In this document: positions 17,744-26,644 of the stretch, piece after piece | Numbering within the stretch: position 1 is the stretch's first letter | How the letters are laid out: each line of letters opens with the position of its first letter | Source: an uncultured Clostridia bacterium | GTDB taxonomy: Bacteria; Bacillota; Clostridia; Christensenellales; UBA1242 | Direction of reading: 5' to 3' | DNA length: 64,000 bases | Assembly (NCBI GenBank): GCA_947366895.1 | Contig: CANBBP010000003.1 | Location: 1-64,000 of the forward strand | The notes under the pieces: generated by a model | Database searches by the model: none | What the model was told of the DNA's origin: nothing | Seen by the model: the letters and a program-made list of their open reading frames with translations, nothing else | Translations under genes and position numbers: made by a program

Positions 17744-18841
17744 TTAAAATAAATTTATAAACTCATATGGTAGTATCTCATAAGTTCCTCTAATAACTAA
17801 TAAGTAAAATAGGAATATCAAAAATCCAATAGACATTATTGCTATACAAAAATCAGCATTATACTTCTTAAACGTTTTTAATATAATAGGAACTAAAAAG
17901 AAAATTGAAGGTAAAAAATAAATAGCTATTCTATCTACAAGTTCTGCTGAGAAAATGGATATTGTTATTAAGCCAAAAAATATTAAAAATAGGTTTGCAA
18001 AAAAATCATATTCTTTAATTAAATTAGTGTTTTTTTCAACCGGCTTCCTAAATTTTATTAAACATAAAATTACTAAAAGCATACCACAAATCATACCTAT
18101 ATTAAAAAACGATAATGAATCTGATTTAATATTAATGTATCCGTAGTAATGAGAACCCAAAACTAAATCTACAAACTTTAATATGTAAGGCAAAGAAAAA
18201 ATTGCAACTACTATACCCGTTAAAACTATTAATATGTTACTAACCTTAAACTTTATTTTTGTTAAAGGCAATACTATAAGAAATACAAGTGCCGACTTAT
18301 GAAATAAAAAGCCCAAAAAAACAAGGAATAAAAACATTAATATTTTTTTCTTCTTCAATAAATACACAAGAGCCATCAAGCAAAATGAAAGTGCAATATA
18401 TTGTCGTAACAAATTACAACTTTGAGCAAATGAAGCAAAACCAAAATAACAAAGAGCGGAAACACTAGGAGATTGTGACAACTCACAAATTGCTGTAACT
18501 ATGTTTTGGTATATAATAAAGCCTGAAATTAACAAGAGTACCGTAAAACTACCAAAATATTTATAAACCATTATACTTAAAAAGCAAAAACCTTTTTCGT
18601 AAATCATCGCAGCCCATGTTAAATTTGAGTTTAAGTTATTAAAAATTGATAAGTAATTTATCGTATCAGTACCAACAGTATAAGCCCTTAACCCAAAAAC
18701 CAAGGTTACTGCAATAATAGCAATATATTTATATAATAACTTTGAACTTCTTCTTTTGTTAATTGTAAAAAATGGTTCTGTCTTTTCATATTTTCTTAGG
18801 CTTAAAAAAACTATAAGAAAAGTTGAAATATAAACTAACAT
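17744..18841 (-). CDS. epsG: EpsG-family / Wzy-like polysaccharide polymerase
   Basis: A 365-residue protein with about ten hydrophobic segments. FGLRAYTVGTDTINYLSIF after the first helices is the EpsG signature (R-x-x-x-V-G-x-D-x-x-x-Y), and EKGFCFLSIMVYKYFGSF and LRQYIALSFCLMALVYL followed by HKSALVFLIVLPL are also typical. These proteins polymerise repeat units on the outer face of the membrane. TAGGA precedes the ATG. It lies between the chain-length regulator and a glycosyltransferase, the normal setting for a Wzy. Confidence 0.86.
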   Translation of the reverse strand: MLVYISTFLIVFLSLRKYEKTEPFFTINKRRSSKLLYKYIAIIAVTLVFGLRAYTVGTDTINYLSIFNNLNSNLTWAAMIYEKGFCFLSIMVYKYFGSFTVLLLISGFIIYQNIVTAICELSQSPSVSALCYFGFASFAQSCNLLRQYIALSFCLMALVYLLKKKKILMFLFLVFLGFLFHKSALVFLIVLPLTKIKFKVSNILIVLTGIVVAIFSLPYILKFVDLVLGSHYYGYINIKSDSLSFFNIGMICGMLLVILCLIKFRKPVEKNTNLIKEYDFFANLFLIFFGLITISIFSAELVDRIAIYFLPSIFFLVPIILKTFKKYNADFCIAIMSIGFLIFLFYLLVIRGTYEILPYEFINLF

Positions 18842-18850
18842 ATTTTTATC

Positions 18851-19831
18851 CTATTTATATAAAATGAAACCCTTTAATAAGTCCTTGAATACACATTGCA
18901 CTTTTTCAATGTAAAAATAAGTGTCTTTGTCTTCTTTTACCATTAAAATAATATTTTTGTTTTTTGTATTATTTTTAAAATTATTGTTTGTTATATCATC
19001 TAAATTGTAAGAATTATTAAAAGAGTCTAATTTCTCTTTATTATTAAAACAATAAATTTCATCTTTTGTAGTTTTTAAATAATCCTCAAGTTCTTGTTTA
19101 TTATTAAATTTGCAAATATAAGATATATTAAAATTTTTAACAACATCATAAACATCATGCACAATAAAGTGAAAATTAATGAAATATAATGCAAGTAAAG
19201 ATAATATTAATCCAGCAATTGCACCAATAACACTATACTTTATAATAATTTTTAAAGTAAAGGTTGTTTTAACAATAATATCATAATCAACATCACCAAA
19301 TTGTCGAACTTCAATTATATTAGATGGGTCAACATCAGGCTTAAAGGACCCATCTTCATTAATATTATTTTTAATAATTTTATTTAGGTATTTTGCAGAT
19401 AAATCAATATAATTATTTAATAAGTCTAAAGCTTCAGCTTCATTATTTGCTTTAATATTAATTTCAAAAATATTTGAAGATATGCTTGAATTTCTAATAC
19501 TTAAATTTTTTATTTTCGATTCAACATCTTCATAATTTAATGATAAATAAGTTTCTTCTATAAGACTTTTAGAGTTCATTAAATAATAGCAAACACGATA
19601 AAAAGATTCATCAAAAGTTTCTTGATTACCATTTGTTGAAAGCAAAGTTGTTTTTAATACAACATAATCAGCTATATCAGAATTAACTTTTTCTTTATTT
19701 GATTTATTTATTCCAATAAGACAACCAAACAATCCAAAGCATAAAACACCTATTAAAATAAGATACCAAAATTTTTTAGTCATATAAATAAATTTAATAA
19801 CCTTATTATTTTTGTTAATTTCTTTATTCAT
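18851..19831 (-). CDS. Wzz/CpsC-like chain-length regulator, without kinase domain
   Basis: A 326-residue protein with two membrane segments, one at residues about 20-42 (FWYLILIGVLCFGLFGCLIGI) and one at about 208-230 (SVIGAIAGLILSLLALYFIN), bracketing an extracytoplasmic domain of some 165 residues, as in polysaccharide co-polymerases. The cytoplasmic tail of about 95 residues is Asn/Lys-rich and ends VFKDLLKGFILYK; it has no Walker motif or Tyr cluster, so a separate kinase would be needed, and none is in the window. It controls polymer length in the Wzx/Wzy pathway. It is 3 bases from the upstream GT2 gene. Confidence 0.72.
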   Translation of the reverse strand: MNKEINKNNKVIKFIYMTKKFWYLILIGVLCFGLFGCLIGINKSNKEKVNSDIADYVVLKTTLLSTNGNQETFDESFYRVCYYLMNSKSLIEETYLSLNYEDVESKIKNLSIRNSSISSNIFEINIKANNEAEALDLLNNYIDLSAKYLNKIIKNNINEDGSFKPDVDPSNIIEVRQFGDVDYDIIVKTTFTLKIIIKYSVIGAIAGLILSLLALYFINFHFIVHDVYDVVKNFNISYICKFNNKQELEDYLKTTKDEIYCFNNKEKLDSFNNSYNLDDITNNNFKNNTKNKNIILMVKEDKDTYFYIEKVQCVFKDLLKGFILYK

Positions 19832-19833
19832 CT

Positions 19834-20610
19834 TTAACTATTACCCTTTTTTGATTTATATTTTCTCAATCCCCTTATTATGTAATGGAACAAATAATAA
19901 TATCTTTTAATAAAGTTAATACGAAAATGCTTATAAGTTTTATAAGTCATTTTTAAACTTTTAAATTTGTTTCTACTCTTAGAACCTTCCGTTAACCTAT
20001 AATCAACCAAGATTTCTTCTAGAGCATGTGCTTTTTCAACTTCATCTCTTAGCAACTCTAACCAAAAAATAAAATCCTCGTGCAACTCATCATTATGAAA
20101 GGTTTTATCTTTAAGTATTTCTTTTGAAACAACTGAAGAACTCAATGTAATAATATTTTGTTTTAATAATTCTTTATATGTAACTTCTTTAGGCACAATA
20201 AAAGAACTGCCTGTTGGTATGCCATTATTATTAATAAACTGTACCGAGGTGTAAGTAAGTTTAAAACTATTATCTAACATAAACTTAATTTGTTTTTCTA
20301 ATTTATCTAAATGCCATATGTCATCTGCATCTATAAATGCAATAAACTTACCTTTTGCCATTTTTAAAGCATTGTTCCTGGTTATTGCAACGCCAGAATT
20401 AACTTTGTTATTTAATACTTTTATACGATCATCTTTTTTTTCATAATCCTTTAATATTTCAAAACTGTTATCGCTAGAACAATCATTGACACATAAAATT
20501 TCTAAATTTCTATACGTTTGATTTATAATAGAATCAAGTGTATATTTAATATATTTTTCTGCATTATACACAGGAACAATTACTGAAACTAAAGATTCTT
20601 TATTATCCAC
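19834..20610 (-). CDS. Glycosyltransferase family 2 (capsule)
   Basis: A 258-residue GT-A transferase: VSVIVPVYNAEKYIKYTLDSIINQTYRNLEILCVNDCSSD, NSGVAITRNNALKMAKGKFIAFIDADDIW (DxD = DADD) and FHNDELHEDFIFWLELL, the last being the ED-type acceptor motif of TagGH/CpsJ-like enzymes. First gene of the leftward operon. The start is GTG at 20610 with AAGGA 10 bases upstream. Donor and acceptor are unknown. Confidence 0.88.
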   Translation of the reverse strand: MDNKESLVSVIVPVYNAEKYIKYTLDSIINQTYRNLEILCVNDCSSDNSFEILKDYEKKDDRIKVLNNKVNSGVAITRNNALKMAKGKFIAFIDADDIWHLDKLEKQIKFMLDNSFKLTYTSVQFINNNGIPTGSSFIVPKEVTYKELLKQNIITLSSSVVSKEILKDKTFHNDELHEDFIFWLELLRDEVEKAHALEEILVDYRLTEGSKSRNKFKSLKMTYKTYKHFRINFIKRYYYLFHYIIRGLRKYKSKKGNS

Positions 20611-20903
20611 TTTTTTTCATTCCTTATTTTAAATTAAAAATTAAATATCACTTTCTATAATTTATCTTAAATAATACTGTTGGATTTGCATTATTTTCTA
20701 GAATTAAATATTTATTTACAAAAACATAATATCATACTAACCATTATTTTCAAAACTTTTTTAATTAATAGATACAAAAAGTTTACTAATAGATTTTTTA
20801 TATTTAATATTAACAAAACTATAAAAGACTTTTTTATTATATCAAATTTTTATAAATAAAAATAGATAATATTAACAAAAATATTTATTTTTAAAAATAA
20901 GTC

Positions 20904-20933
20904 TTGTCGTATTTTATAATTTTGTTATATAAT
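20904..20933 (+). promoter_or_regulatory. Promoter of the zinc-ribbon membrane protein
   Basis: TTGTCG (20904-20909), an 18-bp spacer and TATAAT (20928-20933), 34 bases before the start at 20968. The remaining 20611-20903 of this 357-bp gap is AT-rich and must hold the promoter of the leftward capsule operon, but I cannot single out one. Confidence 0.6.
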
Positions 20934-20967
20934 GTAATGTATTATTTTTTAAAAAGGAGAAGTAACT

Positions 20968-21669
20968 ATGAAAAAGTTTTTAAAACTAATTCCTGTTTTA
21001 ACTTTTTTTTGCATTTTCATAGCAGGGGTTATAGGCTTACTTGTTCCTTTTGATTTTGAAAACTTTTCTTATGGCAAAATAGAAAGTAAATCTGGACAGG
21101 TACTAACATTAAATGTTGATGCAAAAGATAATTTTGAAGATGTAAATATTGTTATTGAACTTACATATAAAATGGGCTTTAGCAGTTCAAAAGATGACCA
21201 AATAGAAATAAACTCAATAAACTTATATAAAGGTAAAAATGAAATTGAGTTTGAAAATAAAATTGCATATATTCCAAAAGTTAAAAGTGTAAAACTTACT
21301 CTTAATAATGGTAATACTTTTTATATTTATAATAATACTTTCTTTTCTGGTATAAACTGGACCTTTATTTGTCTTATTATAGTAGGCTTTTTTGGCTGTG
21401 CTATTTGCTATGGCATTTCTAAAAGCAAGAAAAAAGATATTGAAATTGAAACTAAAAACAGAAAGTCCTTTAATGAAAGAATTAAAGAAGCTTTTTCACC
21501 CGTTGCCGACACCATTAACACACTAAAAAAGACTTATGAAGAAAGTCAAAGAAAAGTATATAATGAAGAAAAAATTAAAAGAGTAACTTGTCCTTATTGT
21601 AAAGGCAAATATAATTCTAACGAAGATAGATGTCCTCATTGCGGGGCACCTCCCGAACCGTGTGACTAA
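20968..21669 (+). CDS. Membrane protein with a C-terminal zinc ribbon
   Basis: A 233-residue protein of unknown function. A signal-anchor (LKLIPVLTFFCIFIAGVIGLLVPF) leads to an extracytoplasmic beta-rich domain of about 85 residues, then a second membrane segment (TFICLIIVGFFGCAICYGI) and a charged cytoplasmic tail that ends in a zinc ribbon, CPYCKGKYNSNEDRCPHCG. The layout (outside sensor-like domain, inside zinc knuckle) occurs in many uncharacterised Bacillota proteins. AAAGGAG precedes the ATG. It ends at an imperfect hairpin (21673-21716) before mgtE. Confidence 0.75.
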   Translation: MKKFLKLIPVLTFFCIFIAGVIGLLVPFDFENFSYGKIESKSGQVLTLNVDAKDNFEDVNIVIELTYKMGFSSSKDDQIEINSINLYKGKNEIEFENKIAYIPKVKSVKLTLNNGNTFYIYNNTFFSGINWTFICLIIVGFFGCAICYGISKSKKKDIEIETKNRKSFNERIKEAFSPVADTINTLKKTYEESQRKVYNEEKIKRVTCPYCKGKYNSNEDRCPHCGAPPEPCD

Positions 21670-21849
21670 TTTTAGAACTTTTGAAACATAATATTATCAA
21701 TCTTTTAAAAGTTCTATAAATCCCCTACCATTTAAAGAAAATAGATTTTATTTATCAAAATTTTGCAATCTTAAATATCATGATAATAGAAGAACAATTT
21801 TCACTTTTAAATGGTTTAAAAATTACTCATGTTGAAGGGAGAAACCATT

Positions 21850-23208
21850 ATGTCACAAGAAATTTTAGAACTTATAAACAAAAAAGATTTTAAATCGGTT
21901 AAATCTTTGTTACAAGATATGTTAGCACCCGATATTGCAGATATAATAGAACATTTAGAAGAAACCACCAATTTAGTTTTATTATTTAGATTATTGCCTA
22001 AAGATTTAAGTGCTGAAGTGTTTTCCTATCTTACTTCAGAAACACAGGAAAATATTGTTACCTTTTTAAACAGTAATGAACTTAGTTATATTATAGAAGA
22101 ACTTGCTACAGATGATGCTGTTGACTTCTTAGAAGAAATGCCGGCAAATATTGTAAGGAAAGCTCTTAAAGGGGCTACTAATGAAACTAGAAAGTTAATA
22201 AACAAGTACTTAAGTTACGAAGATGACACTGCTGGTGCTATTATGACACCAGAGTTTGTAAGTTTAAATATTGATTCAACAACCGAAGAAGCTTTAGATG
22301 AAATAAGAAGACAAGGTGAAGATGCAGAAACAATTAACGTATTGTATGTAGTAGATGACAAAAAAACACTTAAAGGTGTATTAACTATTAAAGAACTTCT
22401 GCTTGCAAAAAAGAATGCCTTATTAAGTGAAATTTTAAATGATAATGTTGTTGTAGCCACTACTAACATGGACCAAGAAAAAATAGCAACCATATTTTCA
22501 AAATATGATTTTCTTGCCTTACCAGTAGTAGATAAAGAAAATAGAATAGTAGGTATTGTAACCGTTGATGACATTATTGATGTTATTAAAGAAGAAGCAA
22601 CGGAAGACTTTGAAAAAATGGCGGCTATTACTCCTACAAATAAACCTTACCTAAAGACAAGTGTATTTTCTATTTGGAAAAATAGAATACCATGGCTTAT
22701 GTTACTTATGATTAGTGCCACCTTTACTGGTTTAATATTAAATGTTTATCAAGATAAACTAAGTGCCATAAGTACCGCCCTAGTAGCATGCGTACCCATG
22801 ATTATGGATACAGGTGGTAATGCCGGTTCACAAGCAAGTGTTACAGTTATAAGGGCAATGGCTTTAGGAGAACTGACTATTAAAGACTGGTACAAAGTAA
22901 TATGGAAAGAAATAAGAGCTTCGGCACTTTTAGGCTTAACCTTAGGAATTGTATGTTTTGGTAAACTGCTATTAATTGACCACCTCATTTTTGGTTTTGA
23001 AGGATACACGGTAATTAGATGTTTTGTTATTTCAATGGTTCTTGCTTTTACCGTTATTATTGCAAAATTAGTAGGTTGTACCCTACCAATGCTAGCAAAA
23101 AAATGTCATTTAGATCCAGCTGTAGTTGCTAGTCCTTTTATTACCACAATTGTAGATGCTACTGCTTTAATTCTCTATTGTGTTTTAGCTATAGCTATAT
23201 TAGCATAA
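21850..23208 (+). CDS. mgtE: Magnesium transporter MgtE
   Basis: A 452-residue magnesium channel. The N-terminal helical repeat domain (residues about 1-120, with LPKDLSAEVFSYL and LATDDAVDFLEEMPANIV) is followed by paired CBS domains (AGAIMTPEFVSL to IVTVDDIIDVIKEEA), a connecting helix, and five C-terminal membrane segments with MIMDTGGNAGSQASVTVIRA, the MgtE selectivity region, and DPAVVASPFITTIVDATALI. The upstream ATG at 21829 lacks a ribosome binding site; the ATG at 21850 has GAAGGGAG at good distance. I see no M-box in the 180-bp leader. Confidence 0.94.
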   Translation: MSQEILELINKKDFKSVKSLLQDMLAPDIADIIEHLEETTNLVLLFRLLPKDLSAEVFSYLTSETQENIVTFLNSNELSYIIEELATDDAVDFLEEMPANIVRKALKGATNETRKLINKYLSYEDDTAGAIMTPEFVSLNIDSTTEEALDEIRRQGEDAETINVLYVVDDKKTLKGVLTIKELLLAKKNALLSEILNDNVVVATTNMDQEKIATIFSKYDFLALPVVDKENRIVGIVTVDDIIDVIKEEATEDFEKMAAITPTNKPYLKTSVFSIWKNRIPWLMLLMISATFTGLILNVYQDKLSAISTALVACVPMIMDTGGNAGSQASVTVIRAMALGELTIKDWYKVIWKEIRASALLGLTLGIVCFGKLLLIDHLIFGFEGYTVIRCFVISMVLAFTVIIAKLVGCTLPMLAKKCHLDPAVVASPFITTIVDATALILYCVLAIAILA

Positions 23209-23297
23209 ATTTTGTTACTTTCTTTTTAAATCCTAGTAACTATAAATTTTGTTTAAAAATTATTTTATATTTACACTATCAAATATCTTAAAGATTA

Positions 23298-23372
23298 AAT
23301 CCTTTTTATATAAATAATGCTTAATTATTTTCAATTAAACAAAAATATATAAAAAGGATTATTTCTTTTTTA
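23298..23372 (+). terminator. Hairpin terminator downstream of mgtE
   Basis: A 14-bp perfect stem (AATCCTTTTTATAT with ATATAAAAAGGATT), a long AT-rich loop of 35 bases, then a T run. It lies midway in the 236-bp gap before the PAP2 gene. Confidence 0.6.
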
Positions 23373-23444
23373 GTTAAATATTTTGATATTATTTGTATTA
23401 AGTTTATAATAAAAGAATAATTTATAATAAAGGATTTTAAAAAT

Positions 23445-24485
23445 ATGACTAAAACTAAAAAAATAACTATATCAGTTGCTGTTATACTAATTGTTGCTAT
23501 AGCAATAATAGGTACAATATTTGATTTACAAATAAGTCGTGCTTTAGCAGACCTTAGCGAAAGTCAATACTATTCTTCTAACATATTTGCAATTTTAGGT
23601 GAATGCTTTGGAGAAGATGTTTTATATTTATTTATTATGCTAGCATGTGCAATAATCTTTTTTTATTTATTAAAGTTTCCACTTAAACAAAAATGGCTTA
23701 CCATTTCTTTACAAGTTTTATTATGTTGCATTAGTTATCTTATAGCATTCTACTCTTTTAATAAAACAATTAACTATGTAGCAACTTATCTAGCATTAAA
23801 TTCTACTCTTGCTTTAAGTAATTATGTAAACTCAGTAATAGGAATTATTTCAATAATTTTAATTTCTTTTGTAATAGATGCTGTTATATTTTTTCTTGTT
23901 GAAAAGATAAAGCCCGAAATATTAAAATCATTATGGAAATGGGCTTTAGTAATTTTAATAGTTGCTGTAGTATCTAATGGCATTGTCCAAGTTTCTAAAC
24001 ATATTTTTGACCGCACGAGATTTAGAGCAATGTACTTTGTTGGAGATAAAGATTTTAGTTATTTTACTTACTGGTTTACTATTAACAAAAATAAAATACC
24101 AACAACCAGCATTTATGCAGAGGATTTCTTTAAATCATTTCCTTCGGGACATACCTGTGCAGCTACAAGTATTTTACTTTTAGTTCTTTTACCTTATTAT
24201 TTAAAAGAACTTGACACAAAACAAAACAAAATAATATTTTATACAGTTGCAACTTGCTACACTCTCTTTGTTGCAATCTCAAGAATAGTTGCAGGAGCCC
24301 ACTTTTTTATGGATACTTTTATAGCTTCACTTATTACTATTTTTACTATAATTATTACTCCTATAATAATAAATATTATTTTTAAAAAACTATCCTCTAA
24401 AAACCTTGTAGAAAACGAACCAACAAAGCAAGATGTTGATAAAAAAGAAAAAGCAGATAAAAAAACATTAAATAAACAAGCATAA
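23445..24485 (+). CDS. PAP2-superfamily membrane phosphatase
   Basis: A 346-residue protein with about eight membrane segments. The catalytic motifs are DRTRFRAMY (a degenerate first motif), KSFPSGHTCAATSILLL (PSGH motif 2) and SRIVAGAHFFMDTFIASL (SRxxxxxHxxxD motif 3), as in undecaprenyl-pyrophosphate or phosphatidate phosphatases. The active site faces outward. The tail is Lys-rich. AAAGGA precedes the ATG. It lies 11 bases upstream of an NTPase gene, so the two are co-transcribed. Confidence 0.86.
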   Translation: MTKTKKITISVAVILIVAIAIIGTIFDLQISRALADLSESQYYSSNIFAILGECFGEDVLYLFIMLACAIIFFYLLKFPLKQKWLTISLQVLLCCISYLIAFYSFNKTINYVATYLALNSTLALSNYVNSVIGIISIILISFVIDAVIFFLVEKIKPEILKSLWKWALVILIVAVVSNGIVQVSKHIFDRTRFRAMYFVGDKDFSYFTYWFTINKNKIPTTSIYAEDFFKSFPSGHTCAATSILLLVLLPYYLKELDTKQNKIIFYTVATCYTLFVAISRIVAGAHFFMDTFIASLITIFTIIITPIIINIIFKKLSSKNLVENEPTKQDVDKKEKADKKTLNKQA

Positions 24486-24496
24486 GGAGAAAACTT

Positions 24497-25030
24497 TTGG
24501 AATTACTTATAGGAACAAAAAATCCAGGAAAAATTAAAGGAGCAGAAAATGCTTTTAGCAAATATTTTAATAATATAAATATTACTGGTGTTCCAGTATC
24601 CTCAAATGTAAGTGATGAACCAGTAGATTTAGCTATTTATAATGGTGCTAAAAATAGAGCATTAAATGTTAAAAAGTATGCTGAAGACAACAACCTTGAT
24701 ATTGATTATTTTTTAGGTATTGAATCTGGCATAACAAACTTACTTGGAAAATGGACAATAATAAACATTGCTGTAGTTATTGATAAAAATGGTTATGAAA
24801 GTTGGGGAACAAGTCAAGGATTTCCTGTACCACAAAAATATGTAAATGAAATTATTAAAACTGACCTTGGCAAAGTAATGGATAAAATTTTTAAAGAAAA
24901 TGATTTAAGAAGTAATAAAGGTGGAATTAATTTATTAACTCACGAGATTGTAAGTAGAATTGATTTAACAGAACAGGCTTTTATTATGGCCCTAACTTCC
25001 TTTATTAATAAAGATATATGGAAGGATTAA
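24497..25030 (+). CDS. Inosine/xanthosine triphosphatase (DUF84/YjjX-like)
   Basis: A 177-residue protein with MELLIGTKNPGKIKGAENAFSKYF at the N-terminus, GVPVSSNVSDEPVDLAIYNGAKNRA and YFLGIESGI, the core of the DUF84 non-canonical purine NTPase family that removes ITP and XTP. It starts at TTG (24497) with AAGGAG 8 bases upstream, and follows the PAP2 gene by 11 bases. Length and motifs are normal. Confidence 0.87.
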   Translation: MELLIGTKNPGKIKGAENAFSKYFNNINITGVPVSSNVSDEPVDLAIYNGAKNRALNVKKYAEDNNLDIDYFLGIESGITNLLGKWTIINIAVVIDKNGYESWGTSQGFPVPQKYVNEIIKTDLGKVMDKIFKENDLRSNKGGINLLTHEIVSRIDLTEQAFIMALTSFINKDIWKD

Positions 25031-25429
25031 TTTATAGTTATATTAAAATTTAATAAATATTTAATTAAATTTGTTTAAAAAATTTTTATATATTTTTATA
25101 TTTTATTTATTATTATTTTTGTGATTATATTTTATTTTTTATTGTTTTATTTATTTTATTTATATTTAAATTTAAAAATTTATTTTACATTTAAAAAAAG
25201 TATAAATAAAAATTAAATAGTAATTTAATAATATTTTTTATATTTAAAAAACTAATTAAATTTAAAAAACTAATTAATAATTAATTAAATAATATTTATT
25301 TAATAAAAATTAAAAGAAATAATTAAATAAAAATATATTTTAAATAATTTATTTTATTTATTAATATATTTTTTTAAAATAAACAAATTTTTAATACTTA
25401 TTTTTATTTTATAAATGAAATTAAAAAAG

Positions 25430-25573
25430 GCTACATTCCGCATAAATACTGAACTTTAAATAGACCGACCAGTTGTACGAAAAAATAAACTATAAAATAA
25501 AGACTATATAGTCGTAAAAATAAATAAAAAACACATTAAATAAATAAATAAATAATTTAATGTGCTTTTTTAA
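25430..25573 (+). ncRNA. Candidate small RNA in an AT-rich desert
   Basis: The gap 25031-25807 is almost pure A and T with no coding potential, except an island at about 25430-25515 of mixed composition (GGCTACATTCCGC, then GACCGACCAGTTGTACG, then the palindrome GACTATATAGTC). It ends in a rho-independent terminator at 25532-25573. An island of complexity followed by a terminator is the usual look of a small RNA gene; the family is not recognised. Confidence 0.4.
25532..25573 (+). terminator. Terminator of the candidate small RNA
   Basis: CACATTAAAT (25532-25541) pairs with ATTTAATGTG (25555-25564); the loop holds four TAAA repeats and a T run follows. Confidence 0.7.
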
Positions 25574-25807
25574 ATACAAATAATAATAAAAATAATATTA
25601 AATTTATAATTATTTAATTATATAATATAATTAATATTAATTAATATTTATCTACATTTTATATTTAATTATTTCCAAAATATTTTTAAATATTTAAACT
25701 ATTAATAAATTAAAAAATAATCAAAATAAAAATTTATTTAAATGAAAAGGTTTAATTTAAGATATTTGTGTAAAAAATTAACTAAGTTTTTTTAGTTTTT
25801 CAAAAAT

Positions 25808-26326
25808 TTAAAGATATTTTTTTAGTTCCTCACAAACCCAATCTTCATAATATTTTTCATGATTGCAAAATTCATCTGAATAAAAGAGTTTAACAAATTC
25901 ATAATAATTTAACCATTTAACCTCTTCGACTTCTTCTTTTTGCAATTTCATATTTTCTACTTTTGTATTATTTTTAAGTAAAAATACTTGTACTAATTCC
26001 CACCCTTTTTGATTTACAAACTATTTTAAGTAAATAAAATTATCTTGATTTACATATAAACCAAGTTCCTCTCTTGTTTCTCTAATACAACTTTCTGTTA
26101 TACTTTCTCCCGCAGCTATATGTCCAGCAGAAGGCATATCCCATTTCCCTGGACTATTCTTCTTTGTTAATGCTCTTTTTTGAACAAGTATCTCGGATTT
26201 ATCGTTTATAATCCAAATCCATACAGGTTTATGATATAACCTAGGGCTTTTACTATGACAAAACTCTCTTGTTTGCACTCCAAGAAATTTACCATTTATG
26301 TCAAATGTGTCTAGCATTTCTTCCAT
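25808..26326 (-). pseudogene. NUDIX hydrolase interrupted by an amber codon
   Basis: The reading frame from ATG 26326 has the NUDIX box GHIAAGESITESCIRETREELGL (GX5EX7REUXEEXGU) at residues about 67-89, in an isopentenyl-diphosphate-isomerase-like subgroup (MLDTFDINGKFLGVQTREFCH; VWIWIINDKSEILVQKR). It stops at TAG 26021-26023 after residue 101. The same frame then continues without a break for another 70 codons (FVNQKGWELVQVFLLK to CEELKKYL, TAA at 25808), which is the missing C-terminal half of a normal 172-residue protein. TAG is a regular stop in other genes here, so this is a single nonsense mutation. It lies next to the prophage left end. Confidence 0.82.
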
Positions 26327-26458
26327 GCTTTACTTCTTAAAAAACTTTTTTAATCTTTTAATAAATTAAGTTTTATATTTATATACAATATAAACTCAAT
26401 TAAACACCAATGCATACAGGATTAAACAATTTTCAAAAAAGACTTTTTAGTTAGTATT

Positions 26459-26507
26459 TTTGGAGCAGGTAGCGGGAATCGGACCCGCAACTTTTGCTTG
26501 GGAAGCA
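26459..26507. repeat. attL: 3' tRNA-Gly remnant, left end of prophage
   Basis: This 49-bp copy is identical to 34026-34074. It covers the tRNA from the CCA end to the anticodon loop and then diverges. It is the chromosomal 3' remnant displaced by integration; it has no 5' half, so it is not a functional tRNA gene. The whole 318-bp gap 26327-26644 contains only this site, the inner repeat at 26555-26582 and AT-rich sequence. Confidence 0.9.
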
Positions 26508-26554
26508 CTCCAGTATATCGCTACATATTAGAAAATAAAAGAAATGTAGCAGTT

Positions 26555-26582
26555 TTTGACTAAACTTTTGACTAAACTTTTT
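26555..26582. repeat. Left inner repeat of the prophage (integrase arm-site candidate)
   Basis: A 28-bp sequence made of two tandem copies of TTTGACTAAAC. It is identical to 33919-33946 at the other end of the prophage and in the same orientation. It lies 48 bp inside attL. Tandem short motifs close to att sites are the usual arm-type binding sites of tyrosine integrases. Confidence 0.75.
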
Positions 26583-26644
26583 TATCAAAAATTTAACATT
26601 ATTAGTATATAATAAAAATAAAATTTACACAAGAATATTTATAT

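Noticed and set aside
21670..21849. M-box magnesium riboswitch upstream of mgtE
   Set aside because: The 180-bp leader has a hairpin for the previous gene but none of the conserved M-box segments.
26021..26023. Stop-codon reassignment (TAG read as an amino acid)
   Set aside because: Other complete genes, such as those ending at 12304 and 15058, stop naturally at TAG, and deoD stops at TGA; a single nonsense mutation is simpler.
26459..26507. A second tRNA-Gly gene at the left end of the prophage
   Set aside because: Only the 3' half is present; the sequence after the anticodon loop does not give an anticodon stem, D arm or acceptor 5' strand. It is the attL remnant.
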